From Mucilaginibacter_A sp964244955 (GTDB lineage Bacteria; Bacteroidota; Bacteroidia; Sphingobacteriales; Sphingobacteriaceae), in assembly GCA_964244955.1 (NCBI GenBank), contig CAXTKQ010000147.1, positions 1-8,278 on the forward strand: a DNA stretch of 8,278 bases. Reading direction: 5' to 3'. The notes under the pieces were generated by a model, which worked only from the letters and a program-made list of their open reading frames with translations, was not told where the DNA came from and made no database searches. Below are positions 1-5,771 of this stretch, in pieces. Numbering within the stretch: the stretch's first letter is position 1; each line of letters starts with the position of its first letter. The translations under genes and the position numbers were made by a program.

Positions 1-183
1 CATTAAAGCCGGCAACTGGTAGCACATGGATTTACCGCCGCCTGTTGGCATGATTACAAACGTATCTTTGTCTGCCAGTATGTTTTCTATGATGATTTCC
101 TGATCGCCTTTGAAATTATTAAAACCAAAAAAACTTTGTAAATTGTCAAAAAGCGATTTTTTTGCCTCTGTCATTATCTCCAT
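1..183 (-). CDS. recQ: ATP-dependent DNA helicase RecQ (N-terminal fragment)
   Basis: This is the first 61 codons of a RecQ-type 3'-5' DNA helicase, which unwinds branched DNA in recombination and replication-fork repair in the cytoplasm. The reverse strand shows the RecQ motif 0 region (FKGDQ, residues 24-28, with the Gln that contacts adenine) and motif I/Walker A (MPTGGGKSMCYQLPAL, residues 45-60), a wording very characteristic of RecQ. The rest of the helicase core, the zinc-binding/winged-helix part and any HRDC domain lie beyond the left edge. Two in-frame ATGs are possible, at 183 and at 174. The first is chosen because the GGAG before the second sits only 3 bases from it, but the shorter start (MTEAKK) is equally acceptable. 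It is divergent from manC with 231 bases between them. Family assignment is secure; the exact start is not. Confidence 0.93.
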   Translation of the reverse strand, partial: MEIMTEAKKSLFDNLQSFFGFNNFKGDQEIIIENILADKDTFVIMPTGGGKSMCYQLPALM

Positions 184-203
184 TAAAATTATTTATTTAT
201 TAA

Positions 204-232
204 CTTTCAATTGAAAACCTTTTAATTGAAAG
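204..232. repeat. AT-rich inverted repeat in the recQ/manC intergenic region
   Basis: CTTTCAATT (204-212) is matched by its exact reverse complement AATTGAAAG (224-232). The left part also holds a perfect 12-base palindrome, TTTCAATTGAAA (205-216). It lies about 20 bases upstream of the recQ start, where a dimeric regulator could bind or a leader hairpin could form. No function is demonstrated, and AT-rich DNA makes short palindromes fairly common. The rest of 184-414 shows a 10-base palindrome CGTGTACACG (320-329) and no convincing promoter. Confidence 0.4.
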
Positions 233-414
233 AAAAATCGTATGCGAATTTAACTTTTTTATGCAATAAAAAAAGCACCGTTTGAAAACTAATACGTTTA
301 AATGATGATCTTTTTGCTTCGTGTACACGTAAACGGGCTGGTGCAAATGCCCGCTAATCCAACTATTTTTCACATCTTCACACCCAAAATTTACACTCAT
401 TAAGATTAACTTCT

Positions 415-1500
415 ATGAATAAGAATTATTATGCCATCATTATGGCAGGTGGCATTGGCAGCCGTTTCTGGCCAATCAGCAGGACTTCTTATCCCAAACA
501 ATTTATTGATATTTTAGGAACAGGGAAAACCCTGATCCAACATACTTATGACCGTTTTTTAAAAATCTGCCCCAAAGAAAATATTTACGTCGTAACCAAT
601 GATATTTATATCGAGCTGGTAAAAACGCAATTGCCGGACATGGAATACAGCCAGATTTTGGGCGAACCTGTAATGCGTAACACGGCGCCTTGTGTTGCTT
701 ACGGCTGCTTCAAAATCTTGAACGGAAACGAAGATGCGGTAATTACGGTTGCGCCTTCTGACCATTTGATTTTGGACGAAGCCAGCTTTGTAAAAACCAT
801 CAACCAATCCTTAGAAACGGCCGAAAAACACCAAAGCCTGATTACTTTAGGCATCAAACCTTCTCGGCCGGACACGGGTTACGGCTACATTCAATACACA
901 GAAGAAGCACTGGACAACGCATTTTATAAGGTAAAAACCTTTACCGAAAAACCAACGCTGGACATTGCCACAACCTTTATCCAAAGCGGCGACTTTTTAT
1001 GGAACGCCGGGATTTTTGTGTGGAGCGCCAAAGCCATCACCAAAGCTTTTGCCCAATATTTGCCGGACATGAACGAGATTTTTGAAGAAGCCAATTCGGT
1101 TTATAACACGCCGGACGAAAAGGCTTATGTTTCGCGGGTTTACCAGCAATGCACCAACATTTCGATTGATTACGGCATTATGGAAAAAGCGGACAATGTT
1201 TATGTCATCCCATCGGAGTTTGGCTGGTCGGATTTGGGAACCTGGGCTTCCGTTTACCAGTTGGCCGAAAAAGATGAACAGGGAAATGCCGCTATTCCTG
1301 CGGAAAAAGTGATCCTTTACGATTCTTCCAATTGCATGGTCAACGTGCCGGACGAGAAATTGGTGATTATCCAGGGTTTGAACGATTACATTGTGGTTGA
1401 AGCCAACAACACGCTTTTAATTTGCCCAAAAGACCAAGAGCAAAACGTGAAGAAAGTGGTTGCAGATGTGAAGCAGAAGTTTGGGACGGTGTATATTTAA
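415..1500 (+). CDS. manC: Mannose-1-phosphate guanylyltransferase (GDP-mannose pyrophosphorylase)
   Basis: The enzyme makes GDP-mannose from mannose-1-phosphate and GTP, supplying mannose and fucose for capsule, LPS and glycoprotein synthesis in the cytoplasm. The 361-residue protein has the nucleotidyltransferase signature AGGIGSRFWP (11-20) with Lys28 in the following YPKQF. It also has VAPSDHLI (112-119), GYGYIQ (145-150), FTEKP (166-170, with the sugar-phosphate-binding Lys), WNAGIFVW (186-193), SIDYGIMEK (240-248) and GWSDLGTW (260-267). The length fits the monofunctional class: there is no C-terminal cupin phosphomannose isomerase domain as in the roughly 470-residue bifunctional enzymes. 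The ATG at 415 lets the glycine-rich loop start near residue 10, as expected. There is no clear ribosome site, which is usual for Bacteroidota. No other sugar-nucleotide genes are adjacent, so this looks like a stand-alone housekeeping copy. Confidence 0.95.
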   Translation: MNKNYYAIIMAGGIGSRFWPISRTSYPKQFIDILGTGKTLIQHTYDRFLKICPKENIYVVTNDIYIELVKTQLPDMEYSQILGEPVMRNTAPCVAYGCFKILNGNEDAVITVAPSDHLILDEASFVKTINQSLETAEKHQSLITLGIKPSRPDTGYGYIQYTEEALDNAFYKVKTFTEKPTLDIATTFIQSGDFLWNAGIFVWSAKAITKAFAQYLPDMNEIFEEANSVYNTPDEKAYVSRVYQQCTNISIDYGIMEKADNVYVIPSEFGWSDLGTWASVYQLAEKDEQGNAAIPAEKVILYDSSNCMVNVPDEKLVIIQGLNDYIVVEANNTLLICPKDQEQNVKKVVADVKQKFGTVYI

Positions 1501-1563
1501 GAGGCTGAAAGCTTTCAGCAATCAGCTATCAGTCACTAACTATTCGATACTGTTTTTATCGGC

Positions 1564-1576
1564 ATAAAAGAAGCAT
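1564..1576 (-). repeat. Dispersed 13-mer ATGCTTCTTTTAT, copy 1
   Basis: This is an exact copy on the minus strand of a 13-mer found four times in this window, always outside confident genes. On the plus strand it continues a TTTTAT-CGGC-ATAAAA mini-hairpin (1554-1569). It lies in the manC/rlmB composite repeat. Confidence 0.7.
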
Positions 1577-1634
1577 GATTGGAAGCTGATTGCTGAAAGC
1601 TAAATGCTGATAGCTATCAACTATTTTTATCTGC

Positions 1635-1647
1635 ATAAAAGAAGCAT
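1635..1647 (-). repeat. Dispersed 13-mer ATGCTTCTTTTAT, copy 2
   Basis: This exact minus-strand copy lies 71 bases from copy 1. It has the same flanking hairpin with one change (TTTTAT-CTGC-ATAAAA, 1625-1640). It belongs to the second unit of the tandem duplication. Confidence 0.7.
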
Positions 1648-1671
1648 TGCAGGAAAGCTGATTGCTGACAG

Positions 1672-2442
1672 CTAATGGCTGACAGCTAACCGCTGCCTTA
1701 TCGCTTCATACAAAATAACGCCGGTAGAAACAGAAACATTCAACGATTCTATTTTGCCAAGCATCGGGATTTTTGCCAAATGGTCTGCAATGCGGATCAG
1801 TTCATTCCCAATTCCGTCTTCTTCCGAGCCCATAATGATGGCTGTTGGCGAAGTATAGTCAGGTGCATAAATATTGGCATTTGTTTTTTCGGTACAACAA
1901 ACCAATTGCAAACCCGAAGCTTGCAGAAACTGAACGGTTTGCAGCAAATTCTGGTGGCGGCAAACCGGGATTTGGTACAGCGCGCCAGCCGAAGTTTTGA
2001 TCGCATCGGCATTAATTTGTGCCGAATTTTTTGTTGGCACGATGATGGCATGAACGCCGGAACATTCGGCGGTTCGGGCGATGGCGCCCATATTTCGCAC
2101 ATCGGTTATACCATCTAAAACCAAAATCAACGGCACTTCTCCGCGCTCGTAAATTTGCGGGATAATGTCTTCTATTTTTTGATAGGTAATTTCTGAAATT
2201 ACCGCAATAATGCCCTGGTGGTTTTTTGCAGTGATGCGGTTCAATTTTTCTACCGGGACTTGTTGCGCAGTAAGCTGATATTCGGTTAAAACAGTTTTCA
2301 GTTCATGAAATAATTCTCCGCCCAAACCTCTTTGCACATACAACGCCTCAATTTCTTTGCCCGAACGGATTGCTTCCATCACCGCACGGATGCCAAAAAC
2401 CATTTGGTTGCTTTCCTTTTTAAACTGCGGGCGTTGCATCAT
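1672..2442 (-). CDS. rlmB: 23S rRNA (guanosine(2251)-2'-O)-methyltransferase RlmB (TrmH/SpoU family)
   Basis: The enzyme uses S-adenosylmethionine to methylate the ribose of G2251 in the 23S rRNA P-loop and works as a trefoil-knot dimer. Numbered from the ATG at 2442 (256 residues), residues about 14-85 form the L30e-like substrate-binding domain (VFGIRAVMEAI at its start). The SpoU knot follows with motif 1 (DGITDVRNMGAIAR, 110-123, with Asn117 and Arg123), motif 2 (IIMGSEEDGIG, 202-212, with Glu207) and motif 3 (IPMLGKIESLNVSVSTGV, 225-242). The frame stays open to 2487, but MVFGIRAV aligns best with a start at 2442 or 2439, and a promoter-like element overlaps the extra stretch. The last residues, about LAVSH, and the stop codon are encoded by the intergenic AGCTG-type repeat, so the C-terminus looks repeat-derived. 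The family call is strong. The exact target nucleotide is inferred from homology. Confidence 0.92.
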   Translation of the reverse strand: MMQRPQFKKESNQMVFGIRAVMEAIRSGKEIEALYVQRGLGGELFHELKTVLTEYQLTAQQVPVEKLNRITAKNHQGIIAVISEITYQKIEDIIPQIYERGEVPLILVLDGITDVRNMGAIARTAECSGVHAIIVPTKNSAQINADAIKTSAGALYQIPVCRHQNLLQTVQFLQASGLQLVCCTEKTNANIYAPDYTSPTAIIMGSEEDGIGNELIRIADHLAKIPMLGKIESLNVSVSTGVILYEAIRQRLAVSH

Positions 2443-2462
2443 CTTCTGTGTTAAATTTTGTG

Positions 2463-2488
2463 CGAAAGTAATTATAAAAATAGCCAAA
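2463..2488 (-). promoter_or_regulatory. Possible rlmB promoter (Bacteroidota type, imperfect)
   Basis: On the minus strand TTTG (2488-2485) is followed after 14 bases by TACTTTCG (2470-2463). This resembles the Bacteroidota TTTG / TAnnTTTG pair, but the second box has C for T and the spacer is shorter than the usual ~19. If it is used, transcription would begin near 2456 and support the 2442 start of rlmB. This is a weak match. Confidence 0.22.
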
Positions 2489-2505
2489 GAAGGCGATTAA
2501 TACCG

Positions 2506-2518
2506 ATGCTTCTTTTAT
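2506..2518 (+). repeat. Dispersed 13-mer ATGCTTCTTTTAT, copy 3
   Basis: This is an exact plus-strand copy in the rlmB/dnaB divergent region. The flanks form CCGAT (2503-2507) ... ATCGG (2517-2521), a 5-bp stem around the core. The continuation CGGCACAAAA resembles the CGGCATAAAA stretch beside copy 1. Confidence 0.7.
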
Positions 2519-2528
2519 CGGCACAAAA

Positions 2529-2627
2529 TTGTTAACAGCTTTAACAGTTATCCACACTGCTTCAATTGGTTCATTTTCAACTTGAAATAAAATTTATAAG
2601 CAAGTTGTTAACAATAGTTGTGGAGAA
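2529..2627. promoter_or_regulatory. DnaA-box region upstream of dnaB
   Basis: The sequence TTATCCACA (2548-2556) is a perfect consensus DnaA box. TGTGGAGAA (2619-2627) is the same site on the other strand with one mismatch (TTCTCCACA). Two TTGTTAACA words (2529-2537 and 2605-2613; the second is part of the palindrome TTGTTAACAA) and a direct repeat TTAACAG (2532-2538, 2541-2547) flank an AT-rich core (about 2565-2602). The position, just before the replicative helicase gene, suggests DnaA control of dnaB or a decoy/accessory DnaA cluster. Only one perfect box is present, so this is not enough to call oriC. The rest of 2443-2749 holds an imperfect hairpin (AACCTT...GCTTT, 2637-2650, with 2660-2670) and no gene. 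Confidence 0.45.
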
Positions 2628-2736
2628 GGCTGCAATAACCTTTTTGCTTTGTGAATTAAAAAGCAAGGTTTTGGCTAATAGAAAAGTATTCAACACCGTT
2701 GGTTTTTCAGAAAAATATTTACCGCCCAATTTTGTT

Positions 2737-2744
2737 TATTTTTG
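2737..2744 (+). promoter_or_regulatory. Possible -7 box of the dnaB promoter (TATTTTTG)
   Basis: The sequence TATTTTTG matches the Bacteroidota -7 consensus TAnnTTTG exactly and ends five bases before the dnaB ATG. No good TTTG -33 box stands about 19 bases upstream. If it is used, the transcript would begin at or next to the ATG, giving a leaderless or near-leaderless mRNA. An alternative is TTTG (2643-2646) with AGGTTTTG (2666-2673), which has the right 19-base spacer but an imperfect second box. Confidence 0.3.
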
Positions 2745-2749
2745 ATGTT

Positions 2750-4294
2750 ATGAGTTCAGAAAGCGAAAACAGTTTAAGCAAGCCAGGCACCTTCAATCCC
2801 GACCGCCGTTCGCGGTTTACCAACCCAACGCCGAGCAGCAATTTGGGCAAACTGCAACCGCAGGCAACGGATTTGGAGGAAGCCGTGCTGGGCGCGCTGA
2901 TGCTGGAGAAAGATGCGTTATCTTCTGTGATTGATATTTTAAAGCCGGAAGTTTTTTACCGAGACAGCCACCAAAAGATTTTTTTGGCGATAAAAACACT
3001 ATTTGAAAAAACTTCTCCTGTTGATATTTTGACGGTTACGGCACAATTGCGCCAGCAAGGCGACCTGGAAATGATCGGCGGCGCTTATTATATTACCGAA
3101 CTCACCAACCGGGTTGCTTCTGCAGCTAATATTGAATTTCACTCGCGCATTATCATCCAAAAGTTTTTGCAACGCGAGTTGATCCGGATTTCTACCGAAG
3201 TGATCAGTCAGGCTTATGAAGACACGACCGACGTTTTGGATTTGCTGGACAAAGCCGAGAAAAACCTGTTCGACATCGCCCAAAACAACCTGCGCCGTGA
3301 TTCGCGGAAAATGGACGACCTGATGCACGAAACGCTGAAGGAAATGGAAGCGCTGAAAAACAAAAAAGACGGTTTAACGGGCGTTGCTTCCGGTTTTACC
3401 GATCTGGACCGAATGACTTCCGGCTGGCAAAAATCGGATTTGGTCATAATTGCTGCGCGACCGGCAATGGGAAAAACGGCTTTTGTTTTAAGCTGTGCCC
3501 GAAACGCAGCCGTTGATTTTAACAAACCGGTGGTGGTGTTTTCGCTGGAGATGTCGTCCATCCAATTGGTTAACCGTTTGGTTTCCGGAGAAACGAATAT
3601 CGAGCAAGAAAAAATCCGGAAAGGGAATCTGGAAGAATGGGAATGGCAGCAAATCCACTCCAAAATTGGCCGCTTAGAACAAGCGCCGCTAATTATTGAC
3701 GATACGCCAGNNNNNNNNNNATGCCGCAGGTTGAAATCCCAACACGATATCCAAATGATCATCATTGATTATTTGCAGTTGATGCAGGGCAAAGGCGAAG
3801 GCAAGGGCGGCGGAAACCGCGAGCAGGAAATCGGCAGTATTTCGAGGGCGTTAAAATCGGTTGCAAAAGAATTGAATGTGCCGGTGATTGCGCTTTCACA
3901 GTTAAGCCGTGCGGTAGAAAACCGTCCCGGAGGATCAAAACGGCCGATGCTTTCAGATTTACGTGAATCGGGTTCGATTGAGCAGGACGCGGATATGGTA
4001 CTGTTTTTATACCGGCCGGAATATTATGGTTTGGAGTTTGACGAAGACAACAACCCAACGCAAGGTGTCGGCGAAATCATTATCGCGAAGCACCGTAACG
4101 GCGAAACCGGCCGCGTGCGGTTAAAGTTTGTGGGCAAGTATGTAAAGTTTACCGATTTGGACGATACTTCCGGCGATTTTTCTCCCGCCAGTGCTTCTGC
4201 CGGTTTAAAACCTTCTGCAGAATTTGAAAAGCCTAACAACTTTATTATTAGGCCATCCCGAATGGATGATATGGAGGACGAGGCACCGTTTTAA
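2750..4294 (+). CDS. dnaB: Replicative DNA helicase DnaB (interrupted by an assembly gap)
   Basis: DnaB is the hexameric 5'-3' helicase that unwinds DNA at the replication fork and recruits primase. After a polar, Ser/Pro/Arg-rich N-terminal tail (about 1-35), the N-terminal DnaB domain runs from LQPQATDLEEAVLGALM (from residue 35) to about 140. A linker follows, then the RecA-like ATPase domain (from about 220). It shows Walker A ARPAMGKT (236-243, Lys242), FSLEMSSIQLVNRL, the Walker B strand MIIIDYLQLM, ALSQLSRAVENR, SDLRESGSIEQDADMVLFLYR and the C-terminal KHRNGETG with a likely arginine finger. An acidic tail ends DDMEDEAPF. Ten N (3711-3720) interrupt the ATPase domain but keep the frame. 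By comparison with the family about six codons are missing, so the true protein is near 520 residues rather than 514. The frame is open to 2699, but the ATG at 2750 is preferred. No intein is seen at Walker A. Confidence 0.96.
   Translation: MSSESENSLSKPGTFNPDRRSRFTNPTPSSNLGKLQPQATDLEEAVLGALMLEKDALSSVIDILKPEVFYRDSHQKIFLAIKTLFEKTSPVDILTVTAQLRQQGDLEMIGGAYYITELTNRVASAANIEFHSRIIIQKFLQRELIRISTEVISQAYEDTTDVLDLLDKAEKNLFDIAQNNLRRDSRKMDDLMHETLKEMEALKNKKDGLTGVASGFTDLDRMTSGWQKSDLVIIAARPAMGKTAFVLSCARNAAVDFNKPVVVFSLEMSSIQLVNRLVSGETNIEQEKIRKGNLEEWEWQQIHSKIGRLEQAPLIIDDTPXXXXCRRLKSQHDIQMIIIDYLQLMQGKGEGKGGGNREQEIGSISRALKSVAKELNVPVIALSQLSRAVENRPGGSKRPMLSDLRESGSIEQDADMVLFLYRPEYYGLEFDEDNNPTQGVGEIIIAKHRNGETGRVRLKFVGKYVKFTDLDDTSGDFSPASASAGLKPSAEFEKPNNFIIRPSRMDDMEDEAPF
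3711..3720. other. Assembly gap (10 N) of unknown true length inside dnaB
   Basis: Ten N lie between codons for DDTP-G and CRRL. In DnaB proteins such as those of E. coli and Bacillus the stretch between these points is ten residues (pattern GL-x-x-x-E-[VI]-R-x-[RK]). Only four codons are present here, including the partial G.. and ..A codons at the edges. The gap is therefore probably a placeholder for about 28 bases. The reading frame survives because the 18-base difference is a multiple of three. Confidence 0.9.
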
Positions 4295-4327
4295 GAGTTA
4301 GTTTAAATTTTGACTGGCCTGTTTTGA

Positions 4328-4340
4328 ATGCTTCTTTTAT
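4328..4340 (+). repeat. Dispersed 13-mer ATGCTTCTTTTAT, copy 4
   Basis: This exact plus-strand copy begins 34 bases after the dnaB stop. It is followed by GGCATAAAA, giving the mini-hairpin TTTTAT-GGC-ATAAAA (4335-4349) seen in the other copies. Confidence 0.7.
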
Positions 4341-4371
4341 GGCATAAAATCTTGTATCCTGTGTTTTTGGG

Positions 4372-4533
4372 TTTTGGCTAAAGCCTCTTGCTTTGCGTTT
4401 TTGTCCACGGCCTAAAGGCCGTGGCAATTAAAAATTGGCGGTTACACAAAAAAGCTTACAAAAACAAAGTTGATTAAATTGCCACGGCCTTTAGGCCGTG
4501 ATGAATAAATTGAGGCATTGGCTTTAGCCAAAA
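4372..4533. repeat. 162-base nested inverted-repeat element (REP/BIME- or MITE-like)
   Basis: The outer arms TTTTGGCTAAAGCC (4372-4385) and GGCTTTAGCCAAAA (4520-4533) are perfect 14-base reverse complements. The inner arms 4406-4429 and 4477-4500 are perfect 24-base reverse complements. Each inner arm is itself a hairpin built on CACGGCC-TAAA-GGCCGTG, and the left one extends to an 8-bp stem (4405-4424). The middle (4430-4476) is AT-rich and non-coding. The layout, paired GC-rich palindromes in inverted order inside terminal inverted repeats, resembles BIMEs made of REP sequences or a small MITE. It sits between the convergent dnaB and chrA genes and could end both transcripts. No transposase is present in the window and no target-site duplication is evident at the edges. 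Confidence 0.85.
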
Positions 4534-4559
4534 TATTTAGAATAATAACAGGCCTTAAA

Positions 4560-5759
4560 CTAAAAAACCACACTCAGCAACAAAGCGACCAAAATCACAA
4601 ATGGTGTTTTTATTGGTGTAAACTGAAGCAATAAAAATGTGCCTGCCATCAAGCCAATCCCTAATAAGTTGGTGGAAAAAGGTTTGGCCAGAAACAAAAA
4701 AGCGGCAACCATAAAACCAACAGCAACGGCGTTGATGCCGCTTAATGAATTACGGATGCGGCTGATTTTTTTCAAATCGTCCCAAAACGGAACGATAAAC
4801 AGAATCAAAATTAAACCCGGCAAATTGATGCCCAACATGGAAATGAAACTGCCGGCAATTTGTCCGCTGACACCGTAACCGCGGTTGCCCAGCGTTAACC
4901 CACCGATAAAAGAAGTAAAGGCAAAAGTTGGACCCGGCAAGATTTGTTGCAAGGCATATCCCGATAAAAACTCGGGGTTGCTGAGGTAATGTTTCATCTC
5001 TACAAACTCGGTAAACATCAGCGGGACCAAAACCTGGCCTCCACCAAAAATTAAAATGCCATTACGGTAAAAATTTTCAAACAAACGGATGGGCAAACTA
5101 TACGGCGAAGTTTGGTTAACCACCGCCCCCAAAACCGCAAAAAACAGCAAAATGCCGATAAAATAAATTACTTTTCGTTGGTTGATATTGGCAAACAGTT
5201 TTACACGCAATGCGTCTTCCTCCGGCTTGGCTTCAAAAGCAGAAGAAATAATGCCGCCCATCATAATTAAAATCGGGAAAGCATAGGCACTGCGCAAAAT
5301 CAAGGTGGCGGCCATTGCCGAAACGGAAAGCAGAATGCTCAGTTCTGATTTTAAAAATTTTCGCCCGAAAGTATAGGCCGCACAAGCCACAATCCCAACT
5401 GTAACCGGTTGGATAAACCGGAAAGCATGCGTAAACATGCCTTTTTCCACAAACATTTTGTAGCCAATGGCCGCGATGCACATGATGGCTGCCGAAGGAA
5501 TTACCCAGATAAAAAAAGTAAGCAACGCCAAACGCAAACCGCCGGTTTTCCAGGCAATGCCAACCAAAGTTTGCGTAGAAGAAGGTCCCGGCAAAATTTG
5601 CGAAAGTGCGTTCAGTTCCATCAGTTCTTCTTCCGAAACGTAGCGCCGTTTTTCTACAAATTCCCGTAACAAATAAGCCAAATGCGCTTGCGGGCCGCCA
5701 AAAGCCAAAAAGGTGTAAACCAATACATCCCGCAAAAATAAAGTATGGCGCTTGCTCAA
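4560..5759 (-). CDS. chrA: Chromate transporter, CHR family (ChrA-like, two-domain)
   Basis: This is an inner-membrane transporter of the CHR family, whose studied members export chromate, often in exchange for sulfate. The 399-residue protein has two homologous halves. The first carries FGGPQAHLAYL (20-30) and QILPGPSSTQ (54-63); the second carries FGGGQVLVPLM (238-248) and QQILPGPTFAF (271-281). A hydrophilic loop (about 172-197) lies between them, with roughly ten to twelve hydrophobic segments overall, so this is the long-chain type. The start is odd: the frame is closed by TAA at 5774-5772, which is the stop of the TPR gene, so the first usable start is TTG at 5759, giving MSKRHTLFL. An AGAAGG (5767-5762) lies only 2 bases before it. 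It follows the TPR gene after 12 bases, probably in one transcript. No other chromium or sulfate genes are nearby, so the substrate is inferred from family only. Confidence 0.9.
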   Translation of the reverse strand: MSKRHTLFLRDVLVYTFLAFGGPQAHLAYLLREFVEKRRYVSEEELMELNALSQILPGPSSTQTLVGIAWKTGGLRLALLTFFIWVIPSAAIMCIAAIGYKMFVEKGMFTHAFRFIQPVTVGIVACAAYTFGRKFLKSELSILLSVSAMAATLILRSAYAFPILIMMGGIISSAFEAKPEEDALRVKLFANINQRKVIYFIGILLFFAVLGAVVNQTSPYSLPIRLFENFYRNGILIFGGGQVLVPLMFTEFVEMKHYLSNPEFLSGYALQQILPGPTFAFTSFIGGLTLGNRGYGVSGQIAGSFISMLGINLPGLILILFIVPFWDDLKKISRIRNSLSGINAVAVGFMVAAFLFLAKPFSTNLLGIGLMAGTFLLLQFTPIKTPFVILVALLLSVVF

Positions 5760-5771
5760 AACCTTCTGGCA

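Larger units (their letters stand above)
1504..1690. repeat. Composite intergenic repeat: palindrome, 18-base inverted repeat and ~72-base tandem duplication
   Basis: Four bases after the manC stop lies a perfect 16-base palindrome, GCTGAAAGCTTTCAGC (1504-1519). AGCTTTCAGCAATCAGCT (1510-1527) is the exact reverse complement of 1584-1601, so an 18-bp stem could form around a 56-base loop. The block ATAAAAGAAGCAT ... AGCTGATTGCTGA occurs twice (1564-1596 and 1635-1668), offset by 71-72 bases, showing tandem duplication with divergence. Short AGCT-anchored words (GCTGATAGCT, GCTGACAGCT) recur throughout. The block fills the gap between the convergent manC and rlmB and runs into the last codons of rlmB. 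It could act as a bidirectional terminator or be a dispersed genome repeat. No U-tract follows the hairpins, so termination is only a guess. Confidence 0.8.

Noticed and set aside
200..400. Minus-strand open frame of 66 codons between recQ and manC
   Set aside because: Its composition is Lys/Phe/His-rich as expected from AT-rich non-coding DNA, it matches no family I know, and it overlaps the likely promoter region of recQ and manC.
1504..1690. CRISPR array
   Set aside because: Repeats are degenerate, partly inverted, of different lengths and lack uniform spacers; no cas genes are in the window.
2529..2627. Chromosomal replication origin (oriC)
   Set aside because: One perfect and one imperfect DnaA box are too few, no array of boxes or unwinding-element series is visible, and dnaA is not in the window. 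It is kept only as a DnaA-box regulatory candidate.
3711..3720. Intein or mobile-element insertion in dnaB at the N run
   Set aside because: The flanking codons fit the ordinary DnaB sequence on both sides with only about ten residues missing. Inteins in DnaB usually sit at the Walker A loop or other ATPase motifs, and no intein sequence is visible. It cannot be fully excluded without reads.
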